A stretch of DNA of 64,000 bases from Gordonia sihwensis NBRC 108236 (GCF_000333035.1 NZ_BANU01000020.1:50202-114201); one strand, 5' to 3'; shown: positions 54,666 to 63,803, counted from the stretch's first letter. The notes: generated from the letters alone by a model not told the origin. Program-made: numbers and translations.

Positions 54666-55595
54666 ATGGTGCCCGTCTACGCTTACTTCGGCCCCGCCGG
54701 CACGTTCACCGAGATGGCGCTCGATGCCGTCCTGCGCCGACGCGGCGAGGCATCGACGGCGACCAAGATCGCGGTGAGCAATCCGCCGGCCGTCATCGAT
54801 CTGATCCGCAGCGGGGGCGCGGACTTCGGCTGCGTCCCCATCGAGAGTTCGCTCGAGGGAGCGGTCCCGGCCACGATGGACGCCCTGTCGCCGAGCGCCG
54901 GCCTCCCGCGCGTCCAGGCGTACGCGGAGGCGGCTCTCGACATCTCCTTTACCGTCGCCGCGGCAACGCCCATGGACCCCGCCGACGTGCGGACCGTCGC
55001 GGCGTATCCGGTGGCCGCGGGTCAGGTCCGCCGCAGCATCGAAGAGCTGTTCCCGCGGGCCGAGGTGGTCGTCGCCACCTCCAATTCGGGCGCAGCGCGC
55101 GACGTGGCCGAGGGTCGCGCCGACGCCGCCGTGACCACGGCCGCCGCGGCGCGGATGCATGAGCTGGCGACGCTGGCCGACGGCGTCGCCGACTCCGACG
55201 ACGCCGTCACCCGGTTCCTGCTGCTGGGGCCTGCGGGGCCGCCGCCGGAACCGACGGGAGCAGACCGCACGTCGGTGATTCTGGACCTTCCGAACACGCC
55301 CGGAAGCCTGGTCGCGGCGATGAACGAGTTCGCGATGCGCGGCATCGACCTGACCCGTATCGAATCGCGGCCGGTCGGCCCCGGACAGTACCGTTTCTAT
55401 CTCGACGCGCGAGGCCACGTTCGGGACGCTGCGGTCGGCGAGGCGCTCCGCGCCCTGCACCGCAGTGCCGAACGTGTGGTCTTTCTCGGATCGTGGCCGG
55501 TCGACCCGCAGTTGGCCGTGACCACGGCCGCGACACCGCCCGACCACACCGAGTCACGCGAGTGGTTCCACCGTCTTCTTTCTGGAGAACTCTAA
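54666..55595 (+). CDS. pheA: Prephenate dehydratase
   Basis: Converts prephenate to phenylpyruvate in phenylalanine synthesis. Length 309 aa. The catalytic domain covers residues 1-195 (YFGPAGTFTEMALDAVLRRR; DFGCVPIESSLEGAVPATMD; DDAVTRFLLLG with the TRF motif). The C-terminal ACT domain (TSVILDLPNTPGSLVAAMNE; GIDLTRIESRPVG with the ESRP motif) gives feedback control by aromatic amino acids. There is no chorismate mutase domain. ATG 54666 follows a TACTGT element closely. The phosphatase gene follows after 4 nt. Confidence 0.95.
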   Translation: MVPVYAYFGPAGTFTEMALDAVLRRRGEASTATKIAVSNPPAVIDLIRSGGADFGCVPIESSLEGAVPATMDALSPSAGLPRVQAYAEAALDISFTVAAATPMDPADVRTVAAYPVAAGQVRRSIEELFPRAEVVVATSNSGAARDVAEGRADAAVTTAAAARMHELATLADGVADSDDAVTRFLLLGPAGPPPEPTGADRTSVILDLPNTPGSLVAAMNEFAMRGIDLTRIESRPVGPGQYRFYLDARGHVRDAAVGEALRALHRSAERVVFLGSWPVDPQLAVTTAATPPDHTESREWFHRLLSGEL

Positions 55596-55599
55596 AGAC

Positions 55600-56265
55600 A
55601 TGGCAAGGCTTCACCTGGTCCGGCACGGCGAGACCACGTCCAACGTGCTCAAACGTCTCGACACCGCACTTCCCGGCGCGTCGCTGACCGATTTCGGCGC
55701 GCGACAGGGCGTGCGGTTCGGGCTCGAACACCCGCTGACCGACTCGGCGGTGCTGGTGAACTCTGTCGCCAATCGGGCGCAGCAGACCGCGGAACTGATC
55801 GGATCGGTGTGGGACTCGTCCACCGAGACCGTGGAAGGCGTTCACGAGATCCAGGTCGGCGACCTCGAGGGGCGCAGCGACCGCGAGGCGCATGAGCAGT
55901 TCCACGAGATCGTCGTGCGCTGGCACCGGGGCGACCTCGACGCCCGGCTGCCCGGTGGCGAGTCGCTGGAGATGCTTCACGACCGCTATCTGCCGATCAT
56001 CGACGATCTGGCGTCGCGGTACCTCACCGGCGCGAATCAGCGGGACGTGTACTTGGTCTCCCACGGTGCGGCGATCCGGCTGATCGCCGCACACCTGACG
56101 CGGCTCGACCCGGAGTTCGCCATGAAGAACTACCTGAACAACACCGGTTCGGTGGAGTTGGAGTTCACCGGCGATCTGTGGGTCTGCCACCGATGGGGCG
56201 AAGCCGCACTGCCGGACGCCGACGGTTCGGATACCGCACCCGGCTACGAGGATCCGATGGGCTGA
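55600..56265 (+). CDS. Histidine phosphatase (phosphoglycerate mutase-like)
   Basis: A 221-aa member of the histidine phosphatase superfamily. The phospho-accepting motif is LHLVRHGETTSN; further active-site residues are Arg in NSVANRAQQTAELI, Glu in VHEIQVGDLEGR and the second His in YLVSHGAAIRLIAAH. It starts 4 nt after pheA and is certainly co-transcribed, as for M. tuberculosis Rv3837c beside pheA. It more likely acts as a general or small-molecule phosphatase than as the glycolytic mutase, because it lacks the mutase-specific insertions. Confidence 0.9.
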   Translation: MARLHLVRHGETTSNVLKRLDTALPGASLTDFGARQGVRFGLEHPLTDSAVLVNSVANRAQQTAELIGSVWDSSTETVEGVHEIQVGDLEGRSDREAHEQFHEIVVRWHRGDLDARLPGGESLEMLHDRYLPIIDDLASRYLTGANQRDVYLVSHGAAIRLIAAHLTRLDPEFAMKNYLNNTGSVELEFTGDLWVCHRWGEAALPDADGSDTAPGYEDPMG

Positions 56266-56289
56266 CCCGGCCCCGACGGCCTGATCCGG

Positions 56290-56640
56290 TCAGCCCCAAC
56301 CGTTGGCGTGCAGCCACTCGTCGCTGATACCGAAATGGTGCCCCACCTCGTGCAGCACGGTGATCGCGACCTCTCGGCGCAGTTGCTCGGCCGAATGGCA
56401 CATCGCGAGGAGCGGCTCGCGATAGATCTCGATCGTGTCGGGCAGGAAGCCGCTGTACTCGGTGGTCCGCTCGGTGAGCGCCACACCCGTGTACAGGCCC
56501 AGGATGCCGGGATCGTCCTCGTTGTGCGGACGCACCAGGATCACGACGTTCGACATGGCGTGCATCAGCTCCTCGGGGAGGAGGTCGAGCGCATCGCCGA
56601 CGAGGTTCTCGAACTCTCGCTCCGACATCCGCAGCGGCAT
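56290..56640 (-). CDS. Small zincin-like metallopeptidase
   Basis: A 116-aa minimal metallopeptidase-like protein (Rv3836 type) with the zinc motif ITVLHEVGHHFGISDEWL (H-E-x2-H) and the preceding DTIEIYREPLLAMCHSAEQL. The N-terminus FENLVGDALDLLPEELMHAM is typical of the family. Cellular substrate unknown. The ATG at 56638-56640 is one base after the stop of the septum-formation gene, so translation is coupled. ATG 56626-56628 (MSEREF) is an alternative start. Confidence 0.87.
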   Translation of the reverse strand: MPLRMSEREFENLVGDALDLLPEELMHAMSNVVILVRPHNEDDPGILGLYTGVALTERTTEYSGFLPDTIEIYREPLLAMCHSAEQLRREVAITVLHEVGHHFGISDEWLHANGWG

Positions 56641-56641
56641 G

Positions 56642-58075
56642 TCAGCCGCCTGCCGGCGCGGGAAGCTGCGCGTCGTTCGGCGTGTAACCGGGAGGCAGTG
56701 GCACGGGCTCGCCCACCGACCGTCCCGGCGGGCCGACGTCGACCGGCTTCGGACTGCCGCCGTTGATGAGCAGCGTGTCCGGTCCGCCGCGGGCGTCGCC
56801 GACCAGGGTCGCGAAGCCGCCGCGGTCGGGCAGCGCCGCGTAGCAGACCACACGCCGGCTTCCCGTCAGCCAGCTCACCTCGGAGATCACCGACCACTGC
56901 ACGTTGAGCGTGGTCGCCTTGAACTTCTGCGCGCCGCCGAAGAACCTGTTCGTCTGCGTCGGGCAGATCGTCTTCAGGTAGTCGTTCTGATCCGCGACGC
57001 TGGGCCACGGCTTGCCGGAGTTGCGGCCCCCGAAGCGCTGGGACAGGTCCACGGTGCCGGTCACCTGGAAGGCGTGGGGTTCGGCGCAGTTCACGACGCT
57101 GCTGGTGGCCTTGCGGGTGGTCTTGTCGATGCCGATGCAGGTGCCGTCGGGCCATGCGAACGACTGGTCCACATCGCGGACGCGGCCGGTGAACTCCTCC
57201 TGGCCGCCGCCGGCACCGGGTTGTTCGATTCCGCAGCGCAGACTGCGCACGCCGCGTTCCCACTCCACCTTCGACGGGAACATCAGTCCGGGCGAGAGCC
57301 GGCCCTGCGGATCCAGTCCACCGCCCAGGTAGCGGTCGACGATCACGCCGCAGCTCTCATCGCGGATCGCGGCGAAGCGCTCCGGTCCGGGCCACGGTGC
57401 CTCCGAGGAGAACTCGGAGCTCGGGAACGCGGAGGTGTCGAGCACACCGGCCACTTCGAACCGATGCGGCGACTCGCACGCCACCGCGCTCGGCTCGCCG
57501 GGTGTGTCGGCGCTCCAGGTGAGGCAGTCGCCCGCCTCGGATCGGGTGAAGTCGTTCTCCTGCGCGGGCGATCCCTCACCGATGACCGACGAGCCGACAT
57601 CGCCGACGTCGTCGAAGACACCGGTTCCGAGCATCACTCCGCCCGCGGCGAGCGCACCGACGAGCACGGCCCCGAGCACCAGCCGCAACGAGTTCTTCGG
57701 CATCCGGTTGCGGGAGTCGGCCGGCTCGCGGCCGTCGGCGGGCTCGGGCCCCCCGTCGTCCCCATCGCGCTCTCCGCCGTCACCGTATCCGTCGTCGCCG
57801 TATCCGGCGTCACCGTATCCGTCGTCGCCGTAGTCGTAGGCGTCCTCCGGTTCGACGCCCCACTCCTCGACGTCGTCCTCGACCTCCGCGTCGTAGTCGT
57901 CGAGTCCGGCCGTCGGCTCCGCCTCCCCGCCGATCTCCGGGAGCTCTGCGGTCGCCTGCTCATCGCCTTCGACGGCACCGACCGGCCCCCACACGTCGGC
58001 ATCGCCGTCGACGACGGGGCGGGCCTCGTCGTCGCCGCGGCCGTCATGCATCGGTTGATCCCTCTTCGAAGTCAT
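56642..58075 (-). CDS. Septum-formation family membrane protein (Rv3835-like)
   Basis: A 477-aa single-pass membrane protein. A 120-residue acidic cytoplasmic N-terminus includes a short tandem repeat of GYGD units ([20 protein letters not shown]) and many Asp/Glu. One membrane helix ([20 protein letters not shown], near residues 130-150) precedes the extracellular part, which holds two Cys-rich repeats ([40 protein letters not shown]) of the septum-formation domain. Role in division is inferred from the family name only. Starts at ATG 58075 or 58051. It is divergent from serS and upstream of the zincin gene, as in M. tuberculosis. Confidence 0.85.
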   Translation of the reverse strand: MTSKRDQPMHDGRGDDEARPVVDGDADVWGPVGAVEGDEQATAELPEIGGEAEPTAGLDDYDAEVEDDVEEWGVEPEDAYDYGDDGYGDAGYGDDGYGDGGERDGDDGGPEPADGREPADSRNRMPKNSLRLVLGAVLVGALAAGGVMLGTGVFDDVGDVGSSVIGEGSPAQENDFTRSEAGDCLTWSADTPGEPSAVACESPHRFEVAGVLDTSAFPSSEFSSEAPWPGPERFAAIRDESCGVIVDRYLGGGLDPQGRLSPGLMFPSKVEWERGVRSLRCGIEQPGAGGGQEEFTGRVRDVDQSFAWPDGTCIGIDKTTRKATSSVVNCAEPHAFQVTGTVDLSQRFGGRNSGKPWPSVADQNDYLKTICPTQTNRFFGGAQKFKATTLNVQWSVISEVSWLTGSRRVVCYAALPDRGGFATLVGDARGGPDTLLINGGSPKPVDVGPPGRSVGEPVPLPPGYTPNDAQLPAPAGG

Positions 58076-58118
58076 CGCGTTCCATCATGCCTGGTCGTTG
58101 CTCGCCTCGTGTTCCGAG

Positions 58119-58124
58119 TAGGGT
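58119..58124 (+). promoter_or_regulatory. -10 box of leaderless serS
   Basis: TAGGGT 7 nt before the GTG start at 58132. It excludes the longer in-frame ATG at 58087. Confidence 0.55.
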
Positions 58125-58131
58125 TCAACGT

Positions 58132-59385
58132 GTGATCGACCTGAAGATCGTGCGTGAGAACCCCGACCTTGTACGTGCCTCCCAGCGTGCCCGCGGCGAG
58201 GATCCCGGACTCGTCGACCAGCTCCTGGAGGCGGACGCGGCACGGCGCTCGGCGATCGCCGAAGCCGACGCCCTGCGCGCGGAGCAGAAGTCGCTCGGCA
58301 AACTCGTCGGCAAGGCATCCGGAGACGAGAAGACCGCTCTGCTCGCCAAGGGCAAGGAACTGGCCGAGCAGGTGAAGGCCGCCGTCGCGAAGCAGAACGA
58401 CGCCGACTCCGCGTCGCAGGCCGCGCACCGCGCCATCTCGAACATCATCACCGATGCCCCGGCCGGTGGCGAGGACGATTACCTCGTCCTCGAACACGTC
58501 GGTGAACCGCGCGCCATCGACGACCCGAAGGACCATCTCGAACTCGGAGAGAGCCTCGGCCTCATCGACATGGCCCGCGGTGTCAAGGTGTCGGGTTCGC
58601 GGTTCTACTTCCTCACCGGTCTGGGCGCGATGCTGCAGCTCGGTCTGCTCAACATGGCCGCGGCGAAGGCGACCGCCAACGGTTTCACGCTGATGATCCC
58701 GCCGGTCCTGGTGAAACCGGAGATCATGGGCGGCACCGGCTTCCTGGGCGCGCACAGCGACGAGATCTACCACCTCGACGAGGACGACCTGTACCTCGTC
58801 GGCACGTCGGAGGTGCCTCTCGCCGGGTACCACAAGGACGAGATCCTCGACCTCTCCGGCGGACCGAAGCGTTACGCGGGCTGGTCCACCTGCTTCCGCC
58901 GCGAGGCGGGGTCGTACGGCAAGGACACCCGCGGCATCATCCGCGTGCACCAGTTCGACAAGGTGGAGGGCTTCATCTACTGCAAGCCGGAGGACGCCGA
59001 GGCCGAGCACCAGCGGATTCTGGGCTGGGAGAAGGACATGCTCGCGGCGATCGACGTGCCGTACCGAGTCATCGACGTGGCAGGCGGGGACCTGGGCAGC
59101 TCGGCCGCCCGCAAGTTCGACTGCGAGGCATGGGTTCCGACGCAGGGCACGTACCGCGAACTCACCTCCACGTCCAACTGCACCACCTTCCAGGCACGAC
59201 GACTCTCTGTCCGCTACCGGGACGAGAACGGCAAGCCTCAGATCGCGGCGACCCTCAACGGCACCCTCGCGACCACCCGGTGGCTGGTCGCCATCCTCGA
59301 GAACCACCAGCAGCCGGACGGTTCGGTTCGCCTTCCCGAGGAACTCGCGCGGTTCGTCGGGGTGGAACACATCCGACCGGTGTAG
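58132..59385 (+). CDS. serS: Seryl-tRNA synthetase
   Basis: Class II aminoacyl-tRNA synthetase charging tRNA-Ser. Length 417 aa. The N-terminal tRNA-binding coiled coil runs from about residue 25 to 110 ([40 protein letters not shown]). The catalytic domain has motif 2 [33 protein letters not shown] with the TxE-like serine pocket (GTSEVPL), [18 protein letters not shown] and motif 3 [18 protein letters not shown]. The GTG start begins [18 protein letters not shown], the normal N-terminus. Confidence 0.97.
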   Translation: MIDLKIVRENPDLVRASQRARGEDPGLVDQLLEADAARRSAIAEADALRAEQKSLGKLVGKASGDEKTALLAKGKELAEQVKAAVAKQNDADSASQAAHRAISNIITDAPAGGEDDYLVLEHVGEPRAIDDPKDHLELGESLGLIDMARGVKVSGSRFYFLTGLGAMLQLGLLNMAAAKATANGFTLMIPPVLVKPEIMGGTGFLGAHSDEIYHLDEDDLYLVGTSEVPLAGYHKDEILDLSGGPKRYAGWSTCFRREAGSYGKDTRGIIRVHQFDKVEGFIYCKPEDAEAEHQRILGWEKDMLAAIDVPYRVIDVAGGDLGSSAARKFDCEAWVPTQGTYRELTSTSNCTTFQARRLSVRYRDENGKPQIAATLNGTLATTRWLVAILENHQQPDGSVRLPEELARFVGVEHIRPV

Positions 59386-59423
59386 TCGGCATTCCGGACG
59401 TCGTCGTCCGCGCCCTCGAAACC

Positions 59424-59468
59424 GTTTCATCCGTGCCGTCGCCGGGTATCCGACGGCACGGATGAAAC
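59424..59468 (+). terminator. 18-bp perfect hairpin after serS
   Basis: Arms GTTTCATCCGTGCCGTCG and CGACGGCACGGATGAAAC with a 9-nt loop, 38 nt after the serS stop and 22 nt before the next gene's ATG. Probably a terminator for serS, without a U-tract. It could also act in the leader of the DUF2231-Rieske gene. Confidence 0.65.
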
Positions 59469-59490
59469 CGCCAGAGAGGACCTCGGGTCG

Positions 59491-60375
59491 ATGGACGTGC
59501 CACAGAGACTGATCGATCGCATCAGCGAGTTCGAGGAGGCCGATCGGGCCGCAGCGCCGCTCGCCGGTGCGGTACACCGCGTGACTCGGCGCGATGCGGT
59601 GAAGAACGCACTGTCGGGCAGCGCACTCGGCCATCAACTGCATCCGGTGCTGACCGATCTGCCGATCGGCGCCTGGACGATGGCGTCCGCGCTCGACTAC
59701 TTCGGCGGCACTCGTCACGCGGACGGCGCGAGGCGGCTGGTCGCGCTCGGTGTGCTCAGCGCTGCGCCCGCCGCTGCGGCCGGAGCCTCCGATTGGTCGG
59801 ATTCGTACGGCGGCGACCGGCGGATAGGCCTCGTCCACGGCGTGATGAACCTGGCGGCCACGGGTGTGCACGCCTGCTCATGGGTGGCCCGGATGCGCGG
59901 GCGATCGAAGGCGGGGGTGGCGCTGAGCACGATAGGTCTCGCCCTCACGGCGGGGGCGGGGTACCTCGGCGGCCATCTCTCGTTCGCCCGCGGCGTCGGC
60001 GTCAACCGAACCGCATTCGAACCAGCGGTCACCGAGTGGACGCGAGTGGCGGCGCTGCACGAGCTCGAAGAACGCAAACCCCTGCGTGTCGAGGCCGCGG
60101 CGGTGCCCGTCGTTCTCGTGCTCGTCGACGGCCGCGTCCATGCGCTCTCGGCCACGTGCATCCACGCCGGGGGCCGGCTCGACGACGGGATGGTGATCGA
60201 TGAAGATTCCGGCCCGTGCCTCGTGTGTCCGCTGCACGGCAGTACATTCCGTCTCGCGGACGGCGGCATCGAGCGAGGGCCGGCCGCGGTGCCGGAGCCG
60301 CGCTGGCAGGTGAGAATCGACAGCGGTGAGATCTGCGTCAGCCGGCGGACAGTGCCTGCGGCGAGAGGGTTCTGA
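59491..60375 (+). CDS. DUF2231 membrane domain fused to a Rieske [2Fe-2S] domain
   Basis: A 294-aa membrane redox protein. The N-terminal half is DUF2231 (GHQLHPVLTDLPIGAWTMAS; four predicted helices). The C-terminal half, about residues 180-290, is a Rieske ferredoxin-like domain with C223-x-H225 (ATCIHAGGRL) and C246-x2-H249 (CPLHGSTFRL). It is probably a membrane-tethered electron carrier. GAGAGGA lies near the ATG at 59491. It converges on the unknown-helical-protein/Mo-enzyme operon, and its last 38 bp overlap the end of the unknown gene. It may pass electrons to or from that Mo enzyme. Confidence 0.85.
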   Translation: MDVPQRLIDRISEFEEADRAAAPLAGAVHRVTRRDAVKNALSGSALGHQLHPVLTDLPIGAWTMASALDYFGGTRHADGARRLVALGVLSAAPAAAAGASDWSDSYGGDRRIGLVHGVMNLAATGVHACSWVARMRGRSKAGVALSTIGLALTAGAGYLGGHLSFARGVGVNRTAFEPAVTEWTRVAALHELEERKPLRVEAAAVPVVLVLVDGRVHALSATCIHAGGRLDDGMVIDEDSGPCLVCPLHGSTFRLADGGIERGPAAVPEPRWQVRIDSGEICVSRRTVPAARGF

Positions 60376-60817
60376 CCAGATTCCTGGCCCATTCGAACTG
60401 GCGCTCAGCTTGTGACAGACACTGATCGACGAGCGCGGAGCACTCGGAATCGTTGGTAGCGGCGGCGCCTTGGCCGAGGATCTCCCACTGCATCGTCAGC
60501 CCTGCGATCCGTTGACAGACGCCGCACAATTCGGCGACCGGCAGAAGCGACGCGGGGAGCTCTCGGGCCGGAGTCTCGAACACACTCGACGGGCCGACGG
60601 CGGCCTGAGTGTCGAACGTCGCCTCCGACTCGACGCCGCGAGCGACGGCCAGCGATCTGACGGCACCGGCGTGATTGCGCGACCAGGCCGCGAGATCCGC
60701 AGCGAGATAGTGGATCTCAGGGTCGGTCGGGTGGTCTCGTGCGATCGATTCCAGCTCCAGGGCGAGAAGTCGTTCGGAGCGCTCGAGTTCACGAAGGAGG
60801 AGGCCCAGGTTCTTCAT
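60338..60817 (-). CDS. Unknown small helical protein coupled to the Mo oxidoreductase
   Basis: A 159-aa protein of unrecognised family. It looks all-helical (LGLLLRELERSERLLALELE; DPEIHYLAADLAAWSRNHAG; SALVDQCLSQAERQFEWARN) with a Cys pair in AELCGVCQRIAG. Several Glu/His pairs could suit a ferritin- or hemerythrin-like bundle, but no metal motif can be fixed. The ATG at 60815-60817 overlaps the Mo-enzyme stop (ATGA, tightly coupled translation), so it may be a chaperone, maturation factor or subunit. The 3' end overlaps the convergent DUF2231-Rieske gene by 38 bp. Confidence 0.7.
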   Translation of the reverse strand: MKNLGLLLRELERSERLLALELESIARDHPTDPEIHYLAADLAAWSRNHAGAVRSLAVARGVESEATFDTQAAVGPSSVFETPARELPASLLPVAELCGVCQRIAGLTMQWEILGQGAAATNDSECSALVDQCLSQAERQFEWARNLVRTLSPQALSAG

Positions 60818-63144
60818 CGCGTCCCCTCGCTCTCCCTGGAGAGCAATGCGATGGCGGCGGCCGCGGTTTTGAATATCGGTTGCTTGGACGCCGGATCCCA
60901 GTCCGTGAGCGTCAGCTCGTTGGCGGCCCGGTCGTGAGCTGCCGGTGATTCCACGTCCCAATAGCCGTAATGGAAGGGCAGAAACAGCACCCCCGGTCGA
61001 ATGTCCGCGATCCGTGCGGCGGCGCGCACCGTGCTGCGGGGACTTCGGATCTCGACCGGATCGCCGTCGCGAATGCCGTGGGTGGCCGCATCTGCCGCTG
61101 ACAGCTCGACCCACACCTCCGGGGCCGCACCGTTGAGTTCCGGTGCCCGGGCGGTCTTGGTTCGGGTGTGGAAGTGGTAGACGGTCCGCCCCGTGATCAG
61201 GGCGAAAGGGTATTGCGCCGACGGTGGTTCGTGCGGCGTCTCATAGTCTGCGGACTTGATCAGCGCGCGTCCTTTCGGATCGTTCGCCCGGTACCGGGTG
61301 GCGTCGACGGGAGATCCGGTGATCAGGTCCTTGCCGTACGTCTCGCACTCGTCGGCCGCGGTCCAGAAACGACCGTCCGCATAGAGGCGTGCCGTGCCGC
61401 CGGGCGCGGTGTCCGTGCACGGCCACTGCACGCTGCCCTGCTCACGCAGCCCCGCATAGCTCATGCCGCTGTAATCGCAGAGTCTGCCGGCGCTGCACCG
61501 CTTCCACGCTTCGAACACGGCCTCCGCGTTCGACCACGGCGTCAGCGGGCGGCCGTCTCGGTCACGGAAGTCCATCCGTCGCGAGAAGTCCAGAAAGATG
61601 TCCAGATCCGCACGGGCCCCTCCGGGTGGGTCCACCGCCTTCTCCGACAGGTGCACGGTGCGGTCCGCGTTGGTGAAGGTACCGACCTTCTCGCCCCACG
61701 CCGCCGCGGGCAGCACCACGTCGGCGAGCATGCCGGTCTCGGTGAGGAAGATGTCCTGCACCACCAGGAACAGACTCTCCTTCGAGAGGATCGACCGTAC
61801 CCGGCGCAGCTCCGGCATCGAGACAGCGGGATTGGTCGCGGAGACCCAGAGCATCTTCAGCGATTCCTGCTCGGCGTACCGGAAGATCTGCATCGCGTGG
61901 GTCGGCGGCGCGAAATGCGGGATCGTCGCCGCATCGACGTTCCAGACCGAGGCGAGCTCTCTCACGTGTGCGGGGTTGGCCCAGTTCCGAAAACCGGCCA
62001 GGTCGCCGTCGGCGCCGCACTCACGGGTGTTCTGTGCGGTCGGCTGCCCGTTCATCTGCAGTACGCCGCAGCCCGGACGTCCCAGCATTCCTCTGAGCAG
62101 GTGGATGTTGTTGACCTGTACCGCCGACGCCGTGGCTTGATGCGACTGGTAGAACCCCTGCAGGACCGTCGACAACAGTCTCTGGGCTTCGCCTATCAGC
62201 CTCGCCCCATGCCGGATGTCGTCGGCCCCGACTCCGCAGATGTCTGATACTCGCTCCGGCGGGTACTGCGAGACGAGGTCGGACAGGTCCTCGAATCCGA
62301 CGGTGTGTTCCCGGATGAACTCGTCGTCGATCCACCCGTTGACGACGAGTTCGCGCAACAGACCGTTCATCAGTGCGAGGTTCGTTCCGGGCAGCGGCGC
62401 CAGATGGACGCTCGCCCGTCGCGCGACCGCGGTTGTCCGCGGGTCGACGCAGAGGAGCTTCGGCGGATCCGGAGCCGCGAGACGGTCGAGTATCCGCATC
62501 CAGGTGACGGACTGGGTCTCCGCGACGTTGTGCCCGAAAAGCGCGATGACGTCCGCATGGTCGACATCTGCCAACGTACCGGGTTGGCCGTCACTGCCGA
62601 ACGATTCCTTCAGTGCTTCACCGGCGGTAGCGGTGCACAGGCGAGTGTTGCCGTCGAGGTGGTTCGTACCGATCCCGGCGCGGGCGATCACGCTCAGCGC
62701 GTAGTACTCCTCGAGGAACAGCTGGCCGGATGTGTAGAACCCGATCGAACTCGGGCCGCTGGAGTTCAGCAGGTCCTCGGCGTGTTCGGCGATCCGGCTC
62801 ATCGCGGTGTCCCAGTCGGTGGGGACGAGTTCACCGTCCTTGCGCACCATCGGCGTGCTGAGCCGGTCCGGGGAGGCGTTGGCCTTCCAGCCGTAGCGGT
62901 CTTTGACGTCGAGCCTTCCGCGGTTGATCCGGTCGTCGGCACGGCCTCGGATTCCGACGATCCGACCTCTCCGGACGGCGATCTCGAGGCCGTCGCCATT
63001 CGAGTGAAGAACCGACGCGGTCGGTACCCAACAGTCCACGTCGTCTGACGTCGTGCCGGCCGCCAGCTCGGTATCGACCCGTCGCGGCCACATCTGGGCC
63101 CTCTTGTACGGGGTGCGCGGCCCCCAGATGTCGGTCACGGCCAT
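60814..63144 (-). CDS. Molybdopterin oxidoreductase lacking the N-terminal [4Fe-4S] ligands
   Basis: A 776-aa catalytic subunit of the DMSO reductase/formate dehydrogenase/nitrate reductase superfamily (bis-pterin Mo or W). The N-terminal segment reads WVPTASVLHSNGDGLEIAVR, where relatives have C-x2-C-x3-C. The ligand positions are Ser44, His47 and Asp51, and the fourth position is Asp79 (RGRLDVKDRYGW). No cluster can form there in the usual way. The Mo ligand appears kept as Cys170 in GNTRLCTATAGEALKESFG. The C-terminal dinucleotide-binding domain is intact (LITGRTVYHFHTRTKTARAP; FLPFHYGYWDVESP). No twin-arginine signal is seen, so it is probably cytoplasmic. ATG 63142-63144. Substrate unknown. 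Confidence 0.88.
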   Translation of the reverse strand: MAVTDIWGPRTPYKRAQMWPRRVDTELAAGTTSDDVDCWVPTASVLHSNGDGLEIAVRRGRIVGIRGRADDRINRGRLDVKDRYGWKANASPDRLSTPMVRKDGELVPTDWDTAMSRIAEHAEDLLNSSGPSSIGFYTSGQLFLEEYYALSVIARAGIGTNHLDGNTRLCTATAGEALKESFGSDGQPGTLADVDHADVIALFGHNVAETQSVTWMRILDRLAAPDPPKLLCVDPRTTAVARRASVHLAPLPGTNLALMNGLLRELVVNGWIDDEFIREHTVGFEDLSDLVSQYPPERVSDICGVGADDIRHGARLIGEAQRLLSTVLQGFYQSHQATASAVQVNNIHLLRGMLGRPGCGVLQMNGQPTAQNTRECGADGDLAGFRNWANPAHVRELASVWNVDAATIPHFAPPTHAMQIFRYAEQESLKMLWVSATNPAVSMPELRRVRSILSKESLFLVVQDIFLTETGMLADVVLPAAAWGEKVGTFTNADRTVHLSEKAVDPPGGARADLDIFLDFSRRMDFRDRDGRPLTPWSNAEAVFEAWKRCSAGRLCDYSGMSYAGLREQGSVQWPCTDTAPGGTARLYADGRFWTAADECETYGKDLITGSPVDATRYRANDPKGRALIKSADYETPHEPPSAQYPFALITGRTVYHFHTRTKTARAPELNGAAPEVWVELSAADAATHGIRDGDPVEIRSPRSTVRAAARIADIRPGVLFLPFHYGYWDVESPAAHDRAANELTLTDWDPASKQPIFKTAAAAIALLSRESEGTR

Positions 63145-63251
63145 CACTCCCCTGCTTGACAACGCTGTCGCTGCCCAGCGGGTACCCGACCGAACCGCTC
63201 TGAAACCTCGGCGAATCTCGACGCGACTCCCCGAGGAGAAGGCTCTCGCGG

Positions 63252-63269
63252 TCGTACGTGGGCGTACGA
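63252..63269. promoter_or_regulatory. Inverted repeat in divergent region before Mo enzyme and GlsB gene
   Basis: TCGTACG-TGGG-CGTACGA, in the 233-bp gap between the Mo oxidoreductase and the GlsB-like gene. It is a possible regulator site. No gene is seen in the gap. Confidence 0.4.
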
Positions 63270-63377
63270 GCGCGCACAGCCGATGCCGACGGATGTTTCG
63301 TCTCCGGGGTCCGCGGGCATTCCCCGTGAAGTTCTCCACCGACCTGCAAAGACCGAGATCTCACTCAAGGAGCCGGC

Positions 63378-63689
63378 ATGACCGACCACCTACTGCTCGC
63401 CGACGAGGTTCTGGCGCGCTCGTCCATGTTCACCTCTGTGGGCTGGATCGGCTACATCATCATCGGCGGCGTGGCGGGATGGCTCGCAAGCAAGATCACC
63501 GGCGTGGACGCACAGATGGGCCTGTTCGCCAACATCGTCGTGGGCGTGGTCGGTGCTCTGATCGGCGGATTCGTGCTGAGCTTCTTCCTCGACACCGCCA
63601 GCGCCGGGATGTGGTTCACATTCCTCACCGCGCTCGCCGGTGCGGTGTTGCTCCTCGTCGTCCTCAAGGCCCTTTCACGACGAGCCTGA
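63378..63689 (+). CDS. GlsB/YeaQ/YmgE-family stress membrane protein
   Basis: A 103-aa membrane protein of the transglycosylase-associated (YeaQ/YmgE) family, with three predicted helices. The signature is GWIGYIIIGGVAGWLASKIT, then GLFANIVVGVVGALIGGFVL and a final helix. Such proteins are often stress-induced; molecular role unknown. AAGGAG lies 6 nt before the ATG at 63378. It is divergent from the Mo oxidoreductase. Confidence 0.88.
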   Translation: MTDHLLLADEVLARSSMFTSVGWIGYIIIGGVAGWLASKITGVDAQMGLFANIVVGVVGALIGGFVLSFFLDTASAGMWFTFLTALAGAVLLLVVLKALSRRA

Positions 63690-63790
63690 CAGTCTCGTCG
63701 CTGAGACGACGGCTGCGGCGACGGTCTGACCGGCGACCTCGCCCGAGGTGCCGCGCCGCTCGGCGGCCGCACCGACGGTGGCGAGACCGG

Positions 63791-63796
63791 TAGCGT
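63791..63796 (+). promoter_or_regulatory. -10 box of the last, truncated gene
   Basis: TAGCGT exactly 7 nt before the ATG at 63804, the same leaderless layout seen elsewhere. Confidence 0.5.
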
Positions 63797-63803
63797 AGTT
63801 CAG

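Noticed and set aside
60818..61114. Upstream extension of the 159-aa protein
   Set aside because: It lies wholly within the Mo oxidoreductase coding sequence in another frame. The ATGA overlap gives a natural start.
63145..63339. Upstream extension of the Mo oxidoreductase (65 residues)
   Set aside because: Arg-rich, no family similarity and no proper twin-arginine signal. ATG 63144 lies directly before the conserved N-terminal segment.
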